Position numbers and translations under genes: made by a program. Shown here in pieces: positions 1 through 6,912 of a stretch of DNA of 10,222 nt; position 1 is the first letter of the stretch, and each line of letters starts with the position of its first letter. The DNA comes from an uncultured Actinomycetes bacterium. GTDB lineage: Bacteria > Actinomycetota > Actinomycetes > Nanopelagicales > Nanopelagicaceae. Below the pieces are notes generated by a model. That model had not been told where the DNA came from. It saw nothing but the letters and a program-made list of their open reading frames with translations, and ran no database searches. The DNA is taken from assembly GCA_903892335.1 (NCBI GenBank), contig CAITID010000047.1:1-10222 (forward strand). The letters are read 5' to 3'.

Positions 1-1413
1 TAAATAGCCGGCGATTATAAAATGTATATTCATAAATAAATGACCGCTATGACTCAACATTAAATCTCCAAATAATGGAGTGAAATAAAGGGCAAATAAT
101 GAACCATCAAAAATAGCTAAGGCAACGATCGGATTTGCATAGATTTTTCCTAATTTTGAATGAAGTAGATTTACTAAAGTTCCGCGCATTCCCAGCTCAT
201 TTTTACTTCTTCCAATTGGCAAGGTACGCAGCGCTAAAGTAATTGGTGCACCCAGCACTATGCCAATTGGTGCAATCATTCCTAAGACCATATGAGCCAA
301 CATGTGATTAGAGAAAGCAAAGCGAGAATAAACACCCAGTCCACCACTCGTTGCAAAATCAATGGCTGAGATTCCAATTGCAAACGCCACTGTTCTACCA
401 ACTGGCCATTTGTCGCCGCGTCGCGCCAAGGCAATAACACCTCTGATATACAAAGCAACAGCAAAAACTAATATTCCAATCATTAACCCATCAGGATCAT
501 AGGCAAGTAATATGTTGGTAAAGGTTGGTGCGGCTGGCATTTCTAAACCTGTTATCAACAAGGCTTGTGAGGCTTTTACCTCTCGAACAGGTGGCGCCGT
601 ATTTGAAAGCCAGCTGCCGATAAAAACAGTTAAGGACATAACTAAGATTTCACCAACTACTAATCTGTAACTTGAAGGAAAATCACTGTTTATCAAGAGG
701 CGGCGATGTAATGCGCCAAAACCAACCAAAATAACCGCCAAAATTATCTTAAGAATTACTATTGCTCCGTATTTACTTTGCCAGGCAGCAATTGAATCCA
801 ACCTAGTCCAAGCAGTAGCTGCTCCTGATGCTACAACTGTTATCGCACTCCAAAAGGCAAGGATGCTAAATCTAGGTAGTGCGAATTTAAGTTGATCCTT
901 TTCAAATTGCATAAGGCCAAATAAGCCACCCACCCAAAAGGTAAGTGCAATTATGTGAATTACTAGAGCGCCAATTGCAAGCCCGTGATAGCCAGAGGTG
1001 CTGCCGTGACTTTGAAATGCTGGAGCAATTACTGCAATTATGCCAAGTGCTGAAACAAAGTAAGCAGCTAAAAGTTTTTTAAGTGGAATTAGAAGGATTA
1101 GTAAAATACAGATAATCTGAAATAAGTAACTTTTACCTACCGCTGTTTGGGTTAAATAAGATCTAATTACATTGGCGTTGATCGAATCTTGGATTGGTTG
1201 TTCAAGTAAATAAGAGAGTTGAATAACTACGAATATTGAAAGTGCAAACAACCATAGCCCAAATAATTTCTTGCTTCGCTTTGCTAATTTTATGCTTGCG
1301 ATGGATCCTCTGGCATCTTCTGCTAAAGCGGCGAGTGAGATAACTAAGCCAATTGCAATTAAGGCAAATAATTGCATCAAGCCATTACTTAGGTTGGCTA
1401 AAGTTTCAATCAT
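1..1413 (-). CDS. ctaG: CopD-CtaG fusion: copper transport / cytochrome c oxidase assembly membrane protein (3' end outside window)
   Basis: This is an integral membrane protein predicted to carry copper across the cytoplasmic membrane and help load copper into cytochrome c oxidase. The frame is open from ATG at 1413 to the window edge, giving 471 residues without a stop. The first ~275 residues are CopD-like: many hydrophobic segments, His136 and His143 in a loop, an H-x6-W-V-G-G-L motif (His153, Trp160) and the L-S-N-T-A-P-P end of the domain (~269-275). The rest is CtaG-like (caa3_CtaG family): H-M-L-A-H-M (His370, His374) followed by A-P-I-G-I-V-L-G-A-P-I-T-L-A-L-R, then His455, His458 and His464 near the cut. 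Actinobacterial fusions of this type are usually about 600-680 residues, so perhaps 150-200 are missing. There is no clear Shine-Dalgarno sequence; it follows the CopC-like gene by 11 bases and is probably co-transcribed and coupled to it. The fold assignment is confident; the transport direction is inferred. Confidence 0.92.
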   Translation of the reverse strand, partial: MIETLANLSNGLMQLFALIAIGLVISLAALAEDARGSIASIKLAKRSKKLFGLWLFALSIFVVIQLSYLLEQPIQDSINANVIRSYLTQTAVGKSYLFQIICILLILLIPLKKLLAAYFVSALGIIAVIAPAFQSHGSTSGYHGLAIGALVIHIIALTFWVGGLFGLMQFEKDQLKFALPRFSILAFWSAITVVASGAATAWTRLDSIAAWQSKYGAIVILKIILAVILVGFGALHRRLLINSDFPSSYRLVVGEILVMSLTVFIGSWLSNTAPPVREVKASQALLITGLEMPAAPTFTNILLAYDPDGLMIGILVFAVALYIRGVIALARRGDKWPVGRTVAFAIGISAIDFATSGGLGVYSRFAFSNHMLAHMVLGMIAPIGIVLGAPITLALRTLPIGRSKNELGMRGTLVNLLHSKLGKIYANPIVALAIFDGSLFALYFTPLFGDLMLSHSGHLFMNIHFIIAGYL

Positions 1414-1424
1414 TTATTGAATTA

Positions 1425-2021
1425 TTACTTTGAAATTCTTTTGGACTTACTTGATTTTTTGACTGATTTAACCCTTGGCGATGGAGTGCTCTTAAATGTT
1501 TGTTTGGCATAGCGAGACATCAAAATCAAAATAAAGATCGCAAAAACAAGTAGTGCGATCACCAATAAATCACTGGTTCTGTTTATCGAGTTTGCATCAG
1601 TTGAGGAATTCGGGGTAACTGATGAATTGGGACTTGGCTCTGTAATTACAGCTGGAGCATTAAAGAGAAAGGTGATGTTGCCAGTAAGTGAATTTTCACC
1701 AATTGCCATTATTGTGTAATTAACTGTATAGACACCAGTAACGGTTAATGGTTTAACGCCGACAGTTAAAGTTGGCCCTTGCATTTGAACTGAGCCATCA
1801 TCTACTCGTACTCCTGTTGGATCAAGCACGGTTAACTCATTCGCACCATCAGTTAAATCAGCATTTGCAGTAATGGTTACAGCAGTTGGTGCCATACTCA
1901 AAACTGATCCGCCAACTGGAGATGAACTAATAATTGATGTTGCATGCGCTGGTGTAATAAAGAAGGTATTTAGGCAGGTGAGAAAAATTATCGAGATGGG
2001 CATAAGCGCTGCTTTTTTCAT
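1425..2021 (-). CDS. CopC-like copper-binding-domain protein, secreted and C-terminally anchored
   Basis: A 198-residue protein with a signal peptide (~1-25), a CopC beta-sandwich domain (~26-123), a Ser/Pro/Asn/Thr-rich linker with PNSS twice, one membrane segment (~151-169) and a Lys/Ser/Arg-rich cytoplasmic tail. CopC proteins bind periplasmic or extracytoplasmic copper and often work with CopD, which is fused to CtaG in the next gene. Cleavage after Pro-Ala would leave His26 as the mature N-terminus, the usual Cu(II) anchor, followed by the family's S-x-P pattern (S-S-S-P). The usual second-site D-G-H-P-V-S-G is here G-E-N-S-L-T-G (108-114), so the Asp and His ligands appear absent. I chose ATG at 2021 rather than the TTG one codon upstream because GGTGA lies 4 bases before the ATG. 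The family call is good; whether it binds copper well is doubtful. Confidence 0.85.
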   Translation of the reverse strand: MKKAALMPISIIFLTCLNTFFITPAHATSIISSSPVGGSVLSMAPTAVTITANADLTDGANELTVLDPTGVRVDDGSVQMQGPTLTVGVKPLTVTGVYTVNYTIMAIGENSLTGNITFLFNAPAVITEPSPNSSVTPNSSTDANSINRTSDLLVIALLVFAIFILILMSRYAKQTFKSTPSPRVKSVKKSSKSKRISK

Positions 2022-2038
2022 CAATCACCACTTTCAAT

Positions 2039-2067
2039 TAGTCCTAATCTTGCCACTACTTTAAGAT
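2039..2067 (+). promoter_or_regulatory. Possible promoter for the FmdB-like gene, near-leaderless
   Basis: TAGTCC (2039-2044) and TAAGAT (2062-2067) are separated by 17 bases, and the -10 box ends 8 bases before the ATG at 2076. No Shine-Dalgarno sequence is visible in between, so transcription would start at or within two bases of the start codon. The -35 match to consensus is weak (3 of 6). The box sits in the 54-base divergent gap with the CopC-like gene. Confidence 0.35.
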
Positions 2068-2075
2068 TCTGTCCT

Positions 2076-2321
2076 ATGCCCACCTATGAGTATCAGTGCA
2101 ACCTGTGCGATCACCAATTTGAGGCTGTGCAATCATTTTCTGATCCAGCAATTGATACCTGCCCTGAATGTAAGGGCGCAGTGCGTAAAATTTATAGCAA
2201 TGTCGGGGTTGTCTTTAAAGGCAGTGGTTTCTATAAAACAGACTCAAAGGTGAAATCTGAACCAAAGGCTAAAAGTGAGAGCAAGGTAGAGAAAGCTCCA
2301 ACACCAAAATCAGATAGCTAA
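2076..2321 (+). CDS. FmdB-family zinc-ribbon protein
   Basis: An 81-residue protein of the FmdB / CxxC_CxxC_SSSS family. It starts with the signature M-P-T-Y-E-Y-Q-C and carries two Cys pairs (Cys8/Cys11 and Cys29/Cys32) that should hold one zinc ion. The family motif G-V-V-F-K-G-S-G-F-Y (~44-53) follows, then a low-complexity Lys/Glu/Ser/Pro tail (~55-81) that is probably disordered. The family is named after a putative regulator of formamide/amide genes in methylotrophs, but its molecular role is not established, so I do not assign one beyond a small cytoplasmic zinc-ribbon protein. The start is fixed by the conserved N-terminus; no ribosome binding site is visible and a -10-like box lies 8 bases upstream. 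The stop abuts the stop of a small minus-strand frame without a gap. Confidence 0.92.
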   Translation: MPTYEYQCNLCDHQFEAVQSFSDPAIDTCPECKGAVRKIYSNVGVVFKGSGFYKTDSKVKSEPKAKSESKVEKAPTPKSDS

Positions 2322-2456
2322 TCAACCACCGTGGTGCGGTGGTCTATCGCCCTTGATTTCTTCATCACGTTTCTCATCAATTTCTAAGTCAATTTCATCA
2401 TTTGTGATCTTCGCCAACAAAGGCTTTATTTGATCTAAGTCTTTATCTTTGCTCAT
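2322..2456 (-). CDS. Small 44-residue acidic protein, unknown function
   Basis: I do not recognise this protein. The minus strand from ATG at 2456 to TGA at 2322-2324 encodes 44 residues that fill most of the gap between the FmdB-like and MMPL genes. It is highly charged: M-S-K-D-K-D-L-D-Q start, an Asp/Glu/Lys/Arg-rich middle (D-E-I-D-L-E-I-D-E-K-R-D-E-E) that looks helical, and a P-P-H-H-G-G end. An in-frame ATG four codons upstream (2468) is an alternative start. A TAGAAT box (2467-2472 on this strand) precedes the 2456 ATG by 10 bases, compatible with a very short leader. Support: good space filling, protein-like composition, stop codon exactly meeting the neighbour's. Against: short length and no recognised family, so it may be chance. 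Confidence 0.5.
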   Translation of the reverse strand: MSKDKDLDQIKPLLAKITNDEIDLEIDEKRDEEIKGDRPPHHGG

Positions 2457-2511
2457 TAGAATATGCATTCTACTCTACAAAGTTGAGTTTAAATATCTGA
2501 TTGGATAATTG

Positions 2512-4611
2512 ATGTTTGAAAAAATTGGTCATGTCATAGTTCGACGTAAGAAATCAATTTTCTCAGTTTATTTAATTGGCATTATTTTGGCAGGTGCAAT
2601 TGGCACTGGTGTCTTAGGCAAGTTAGATAGTGGTGGCTACAGCGATCCAAACTCTGATTCATATAAAGCTTATGAGTACCTAACCGATGTATTTAAAGTT
2701 GAAGATCCTTCTGTAGTACTTGTTGTTGAAGCACCTACTAACGCAGCAGATCCGGCAGTCTATGCAACGGTTGCACAATTAGAGTCTCAAATAAAGCTTG
2801 AAAAAAATGTAGGCAGCACCTTGTCTTACTGGTCTACGGGCGGTGCTCCTTCACTACTTAGCAAAGATGGCAAAGCTGGATTCTTGTTTATCTACAGCGC
2901 TGAATCTGATTGGGGAATCATCCAACAATTAGGTAAAGAAATTCAGGAGAAATACGATGGCAAATTCTCAAATTTACGGGTTTATGCAAGTGGTACCGGA
3001 GTTTTTGCTCATGCAATCAACTCTAAAATTTCAGATGATTTGAAGTTGGCTGAATCAATCTCAATTCCATTAACCTTTATTTTGTTAGTTTTTGTCTTTG
3101 GTGGATTAGTCGCTAGCGCGATGCCGCTGTTAGTTGGTGTTAGTGCGATTCTTGGCTCATTCTTTGTAATCTTCTTAATAACTCAATTCACGGGAGTTAG
3201 CGTCTTTGCCCTCAATCTAATTACCGGACTTGGTCTCGGGCTTGGAATTGATTACTCCTTATTAATAGTAAATAGATTCAGGGAAGAGATGCACTCAGGC
3301 AAATCAATTGAGGATGCAATTGTTAATACTGTAAAAACAGCTGGCAAGACCGTTTTCTACTCCGGCTTAACTGTTGTGCTTACCTTGGCCTCGCTAATTA
3401 TGTTCCCGCAAATGTTCTTAAAATCTTTTGGTTATGCCGGTGTAACTGTGGTTGTTATGGCAGTACTGGGTGCATTAATTGCACTTCCTGCATTACTTGC
3501 AATTTTGGGCAAGCGCATTGACAAAGGTTTGATTCGAAAAAGTGTGCAGGTTACAAAAGAGGATGGCAAGTGGGCCGATGTTGCAAGATTTGTGATGCGC
3601 AAGCCAGTTTCAGTTGTTGTTCTTTCCTTAGTTATTTTGACAGTCTTAGCTGCGCCAATTAAAGATATTGTCTTTTCGCAAGTAGATAGTCGGGTATTGC
3701 CAGCAAGTAATTCAGCAGCAACTGCTGCTCGAGTAATCTTAGAAAGATTTCCAGGTCAAGAAGGAAATCCAATTGAAATCATTATTCCAAAAGGTGCATT
3801 TATGGGCACGCAAATTAATCAGTACACAAATGAGATCTCAAAGGTGCCTGGAATTGTTCGAATTGGAAATTCCCAAGTAGCAGGTGATGATGTTCGAGTA
3901 ACTGCGATTCATTCAATGGGTCCACGTACACCAGAGGCTGAGCAATTAATTAAAGAGGTTAGATCCATTCGTGCACCTGAAGGAACATTAATTGGTGGCG
4001 TTGCTGCAGATTATGCCGATACTCAAATCGGTACAGCCCGCACACTTCCATGGGCGCTGCTCTGGATTGGCATTGGTGTAATTGTTTTGTTATTTGTTTT
4101 TACTGGATCAATAATTTTGCCAATAAAAGCTGTGCTTTTAAATATTCTCTCACTTGCCGCGACGCTAGGCGCCATCACCTGGATATTCATTGATGGTAAT
4201 TTAAAGTGGTTAGTTGGAGATTTTACAGTTACTGGAGCACTAGATACTGGCTCAATTATTTTAGTTGCAGTAGTTACCTTTGGTTTATCAATGGATTATG
4301 AACTCTTTTTACTTTCACGCATTAAAGAAGAGCATGATGGCGGCAAAAGTAATATTGAATCAGTTGCAGTTGGCTTACAACGATCCGCGCGAATCATTAC
4401 TGCCGCAGCTGGATTACTAGCGATCGTCTTCGCTTCATTTATGATCAGTGGTGTCACCTCGATAAAGATGTTGGGCTTTGGTGTTGCCTTCGCTATTTTG
4501 CTAGATGCCTCGCTAGTACGTGGCTTATTAGTCCCAGCATTAATGCGCTTATTCGGTGAACGTAACTGGTGGGCACCTAAATCTATGAAGCGATTTACAA
4601 TTTCGCACTAA
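2512..4611 (+). CDS. MMPL-family (RND superfamily) membrane transporter
   Basis: A 699-residue, 12-helix exporter with two MMPL halves. TM1 (~16-35) is followed by an extracytoplasmic domain (~36-180), TM2-6 (~183-335), a short cytoplasmic linker, TM7 (~366-385), a second extracytoplasmic domain (~386-510) and TM8-12 (~512-675). Each half carries the Asp-Tyr pair known to serve proton relay in MmpL3-type proteins: G-L-G-I-D-Y-S (Asp247-Tyr248) and G-L-S-M-D-Y-E (Asp595-Tyr596), each followed by the family's R-x(2)-E-E type loop. It ends in a GERNWW motif typical of actinobacterial members. Such proteins use proton-motive force to move lipids or hydrophobic compounds; the substrate here cannot be read. 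The length is shorter than mycobacterial MmpL3, which has a long C-terminal tail. A TTG immediately precedes the ATG; I chose ATG, with a weak GGA six bases upstream. A TTTGCT-17-TACTCT pair (2448-2476) could be its promoter. Confidence 0.93.
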   Translation: MFEKIGHVIVRRKKSIFSVYLIGIILAGAIGTGVLGKLDSGGYSDPNSDSYKAYEYLTDVFKVEDPSVVLVVEAPTNAADPAVYATVAQLESQIKLEKNVGSTLSYWSTGGAPSLLSKDGKAGFLFIYSAESDWGIIQQLGKEIQEKYDGKFSNLRVYASGTGVFAHAINSKISDDLKLAESISIPLTFILLVFVFGGLVASAMPLLVGVSAILGSFFVIFLITQFTGVSVFALNLITGLGLGLGIDYSLLIVNRFREEMHSGKSIEDAIVNTVKTAGKTVFYSGLTVVLTLASLIMFPQMFLKSFGYAGVTVVVMAVLGALIALPALLAILGKRIDKGLIRKSVQVTKEDGKWADVARFVMRKPVSVVVLSLVILTVLAAPIKDIVFSQVDSRVLPASNSAATAARVILERFPGQEGNPIEIIIPKGAFMGTQINQYTNEISKVPGIVRIGNSQVAGDDVRVTAIHSMGPRTPEAEQLIKEVRSIRAPEGTLIGGVAADYADTQIGTARTLPWALLWIGIGVIVLLFVFTGSIILPIKAVLLNILSLAATLGAITWIFIDGNLKWLVGDFTVTGALDTGSIILVAVVTFGLSMDYELFLLSRIKEEHDGGKSNIESVAVGLQRSARIITAAAGLLAIVFASFMISGVTSIKMLGFGVAFAILLDASLVRGLLVPALMRLFGERNWWAPKSMKRFTISH

Positions 4612-4624
4612 TCCTTCATAGAAT
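4594..4624 (+). promoter_or_regulatory. Possible leaderless promoter for purU
   Basis: TTTACA (4594-4599, 5 of 6 to the -35 consensus) and TAGAAT (4619-4624, 5 of 6 to the -10 consensus) are 19 bases apart, slightly long. The -10 box ends 5 bases before the purU ATG at 4630, which would place the first transcribed base at the start codon. The -35 lies inside the end of the MMPL gene. No Shine-Dalgarno sequence is present in the 18-base gap. Co-transcription with the MMPL gene is the alternative. Confidence 0.4.
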
Positions 4625-4629
4625 TACAC

Positions 4630-5451
4630 ATGGAACTAATTCTTACCCTGCAATGTCAAGATAAGCCAGGAATTGTAAATGCAATCACTTCAGCAATTTT
4701 AGAGTGTTCTGGAAACATAATTGAGAATCAGCAATTTACCGATCCAATAACCAATGAATTTGTAATGCGAACAAAGTTTGAAACTGTATTAGATATCGAG
4801 AGCTCGCGAAAAATAATTGACAATTATGGAGCAAAATTTAAGCCATCAATTAATCTGCGAGAGAGTTCTAAGTTTAAGCGTGCTCTAATCTTGGTCTCAA
4901 AGGAGAGTCATTGCTTACGCGATCTACTTTATTTGAAAGAGATTGGTGAGTTACCGATTGAGGTTACGATGGTGCTATCAAATCACGATGATTTAGCAGA
5001 TTTAGTTCAGGCTCATGGCATTAAATTTCAGAAGATTGATAATAAGGATGAGAAGAAAATAGCTGAAGTTATAAAAAGCACAAACAGTGAATTTTTGATC
5101 CTTGCTCGCTTCATGCAGATCCTCTCACCTGCGCTGTGTGGTCAGATGAGTGGAAAGATAATAAACATTCACCACTCCTTTTTGCCAGGGTTTAAGGGTG
5201 CAAAGCCATATCACCAAGCATTCGAGCGAGGAGTAAAAATAATTGGCGCTACAGCGCACTTTGTTACCGCTGAATTAGATGAAGGACCAATCATTGAGCA
5301 AGATGTTTCCCATGTTACTCATGCAGCCTCTCCTGATGAGTTAATTGCTATTGGTCGAGATATTGAGCGAAGAGTGTTATCTAAAGCGGTTAAACTTTTT
5401 GCTGAAGATAGAATCTTTCAAGTTGCTAATAGAACAATAATTTTTTCCTAA
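4630..5451 (+). CDS. purU: Formyltetrahydrofolate deformylase
   Basis: PurU hydrolyses 10-formyltetrahydrofolate to formate and tetrahydrofolate in the cytoplasm, balancing one-carbon units and supplying formate for purine synthesis. The 273 residues match the family length. An N-terminal ACT domain (~1-75, with C-Q-D-K-P-G-I-V near the start) is followed by a formyltransferase domain (~82-273). The catalytic triad of this fold is visible: Asn179 and His181 in N-I-H-H-S-F-L-P, and Asp217 in L-D-E-G-P-I-I. G-A-K-P-Y-H-Q-A (190-197) is the PurU form of the substrate loop and separates it from purN. In PurU enzymes the ACT domain mediates amino-acid control (methionine/glycine in E. coli); whether that applies here is inference. 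The stop is 13 bases from the CCA end of a convergent tRNA gene. No Shine-Dalgarno sequence is visible before the ATG. Confidence 0.96.
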   Translation: MELILTLQCQDKPGIVNAITSAILECSGNIIENQQFTDPITNEFVMRTKFETVLDIESSRKIIDNYGAKFKPSINLRESSKFKRALILVSKESHCLRDLLYLKEIGELPIEVTMVLSNHDDLADLVQAHGIKFQKIDNKDEKKIAEVIKSTNSEFLILARFMQILSPALCGQMSGKIINIHHSFLPGFKGAKPYHQAFERGVKIIGATAHFVTAELDEGPIIEQDVSHVTHAASPDELIAIGRDIERRVLSKAVKLFAEDRIFQVANRTIIFS

Positions 5452-5464
5452 CAAATTTAGCATT

Positions 5465-5540
5465 TGGTGTCCCCGGCGGGAGTTGAACCTGCGACCTACC
5501 GCTTAGGAGGCGGTTGCTCTATCCACTGAGCTACGGGGAC
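5465..5540 (-). tRNA. tRNA-Arg, anticodon CCU (reads AGG), CCA encoded
   Basis: A complete cloverleaf reads on the minus strand from 5540: acceptor GTCCCCG pairs perfectly with CGGGGAC; D stem GCTC/GAGC; anticodon stem ACCGC/GCGGT with loop CTCCTAA, giving anticodon CCT; five-base variable loop; T stem GCAGG/CCCGC with loop TTCAACT; discriminator A at 5468 and encoded CCA at 5465-5467. The middle T-stem pair is A5490 opposite C5478, a mismatch where most tRNA-Arg(CCU) genes would have A-U. The body without CCA is 73 bases. It decodes the rare AGG codon. It is convergent with purU and divergent from the saccharopine-dehydrogenase-like gene. I could not identify a confident promoter upstream of it. 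Confidence 0.97.
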
Positions 5541-5626
5541 AAATAAAGATTGCTTTGAAATTTATTGGTTTAATAATAATAAGAAGTGATTAAAACTGTT
5601 AACTATCTTTAGTTTTATGCGTGAAT

Positions 5627-5677
5627 TTGGCTTTAATTTCTGACTCTAGTAGACTTACAAAAAATTGTTTGGAGTGA
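5627..5677 (+). promoter_or_regulatory. Promoter and ribosome binding site for the saccharopine-dehydrogenase-like operon
   Basis: TTGGCT (5627-5632) and TAGACT (5650-5655) are exactly 17 bases apart, a good actinobacterial housekeeping promoter. Transcription would start around 5661-5663, leaving a leader of roughly 25 bases. GGAGTGA (5671-5677) lies 8 bases before the ATG at 5686 and fixes that start. The rest of the 145-base gap between the tRNA and this gene is AT-rich with no other feature I can support. The core AGTAGACTTAC recurs at 7748-7758. Confidence 0.6.
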
Positions 5678-5685
5678 TTTAAAAT

Positions 5686-6912
5686 ATGAAGGCCCTCGTA
5701 ATAGGTGCCGGTGGTGTTGGAAGAGCGATTGTTAATATCGCAGCCCGTCGTACATTTATAGAATCAATGGTCATTGCCGACCGCACCTTGTCCCGTGCTG
5801 AAGATGCCGTAGCTCGCGTTAAGGATCCACGTTTTTCTGCTGCGATGGTTAATGCTGCTGAATTAGAGGATGTGCGTGAACTAATCCGCAAAGTTAAACC
5901 AGATGTTGTGATCAATGCAGTTGACCCAAGATTTGTGATGCCAATCTTTTTAGCTTGTGAGATTGAAAATACTAATTACATTGATATGGCGATGTCCTTA
6001 TCTCGTAAGCACCCTCATTATCCATATACCGAAACTGGTGTGAAGTTAGGCGATGAGCAGTTTGCTCGCGACTACAACTGGGATGAGCGAAAGATTTATG
6101 CGTTAATTGGTATGGGTGTAGAGCCTGGTATGAGTGATCTCTTTGCAAAGTACGCAAGTGATTACATGTTTAGCCGAATTGATTCCTGCACAATTTTGGA
6201 TGGTTCCAACCTGCGCGTAGAGGGTTTTGATTTTGCACCATCATTTTCAATTTGGACAACTATTGAAGAGTGCTTAAATCCACCACTTGTTTGGGAGGAT
6301 GGTCGTGGTTGGTACACAACAACACCATTTAGCGAGCTTGAGATATTTGATTTCCCAGAAGGAATTGGCCCAGTTGAGTGTGTAAATGTAGAGCACGAAG
6401 AGGTTGCATTAATTCCCCAAAAAATTGATGCCAAAAAAGTAAACTTTAAATACGGCTTAGGTGCTGAGTTCATCAGTATTTTAAAGACCATCAACATGTT
6501 AGGTATGGATCGAAAAGAAACAGTTGATGTGCAAGGTGTAAGTGTTTCACCACGAGATTTGCTCGCTGCCTCCCTGCCTGATCCAGCCACACTTGGTGGA
6601 CGGATGAAAGGTAAGACATGTGCTGGAGCTTTAATGAAAGGTTTAGATAAAGAAGGTAATCCAAAAGCGGTTTACATCTACAACGTTATTGATAACGCAT
6701 GGTCGATGAAAGAGTATGGCGATCAAGCAGTTGTTTGGCAGACTGCAATTAATCCAGTGATAGCAATGGAGTTAATTCATAAAGGTATATGGCAACCATT
6801 AGGTGTTAATGGTCCAGAGTGGTTTGATGCAAAACCATTTTTAGAGTTACTAGAAGAGTATGGAACTACTTGGCACATCCGCGATGAAGATACGGCGGGA
6901 ATTATCAAGTAA
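5686..6912 (+). CDS. Saccharopine dehydrogenase family NAD(P)-dependent oxidoreductase
   Basis: A 408-residue cytoplasmic enzyme of the saccharopine dehydrogenase / carboxynorspermidine dehydrogenase family. The N-terminus is a Rossmann fold with G-A-G-G-V-G (7-12), an acidic-basic A-D-R-T turn (31-34) that suggests NADPH preference, and D-V-V-I-N-A (73-78) closing the nucleotide site. G-M-G-V-E-P-G-M-S-D (142-151) is the family's conserved junction into the catalytic alpha/beta domain. About 400 residues is the size of both Lys9-type saccharopine reductases and carboxynorspermidine dehydrogenases, which join an aldehyde and an amino acid by reductive amination. No lysine or polyamine gene lies beside it to decide between them, so the substrate is open. 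A strong Shine-Dalgarno sequence supports the start. Its stop overlaps the next gene's ATG by one base (TAATG), so the two are very likely translated together. Confidence 0.87.
   Translation: MKALVIGAGGVGRAIVNIAARRTFIESMVIADRTLSRAEDAVARVKDPRFSAAMVNAAELEDVRELIRKVKPDVVINAVDPRFVMPIFLACEIENTNYIDMAMSLSRKHPHYPYTETGVKLGDEQFARDYNWDERKIYALIGMGVEPGMSDLFAKYASDYMFSRIDSCTILDGSNLRVEGFDFAPSFSIWTTIEECLNPPLVWEDGRGWYTTTPFSELEIFDFPEGIGPVECVNVEHEEVALIPQKIDAKKVNFKYGLGAEFISILKTINMLGMDRKETVDVQGVSVSPRDLLAASLPDPATLGGRMKGKTCAGALMKGLDKEGNPKAVYIYNVIDNAWSMKEYGDQAVVWQTAINPVIAMELIHKGIWQPLGVNGPEWFDAKPFLELLEEYGTTWHIRDEDTAGIIK

Noticed and set aside
282..464. 60-codon minus-strand frame
   Set aside because: It lies inside the CopD-CtaG gene in another frame on the same strand; the CtaG frame has clear family motifs.
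1873..2064. 63-codon plus-strand frame antisense to the CopC-like gene
   Set aside because: It covers the signal-peptide region of the CopC-like gene in reverse and shows no family motif or ribosome binding site.
2509..2511. TTG as the MMPL gene start (and TTG at 2022-2024 for the CopC-like gene)
   Set aside because: In both cases an ATG follows immediately, with better spacing from the upstream purine-rich stretch.
5679..5915. 78-codon minus-strand frame
   Set aside because: It is antisense to the Rossmann region of the saccharopine-dehydrogenase-like gene; its Ala/Thr/Ser-rich composition reflects the opposite strand.
5972..6157. 61-codon minus-strand frame
   Set aside because: Antisense shadow of the same conserved gene.
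6162..6590. 142-codon minus-strand frame
   Set aside because: It is long but fully antisense to the conserved saccharopine-dehydrogenase-like gene, Ser/Pro-rich, and has no recognisable motif.
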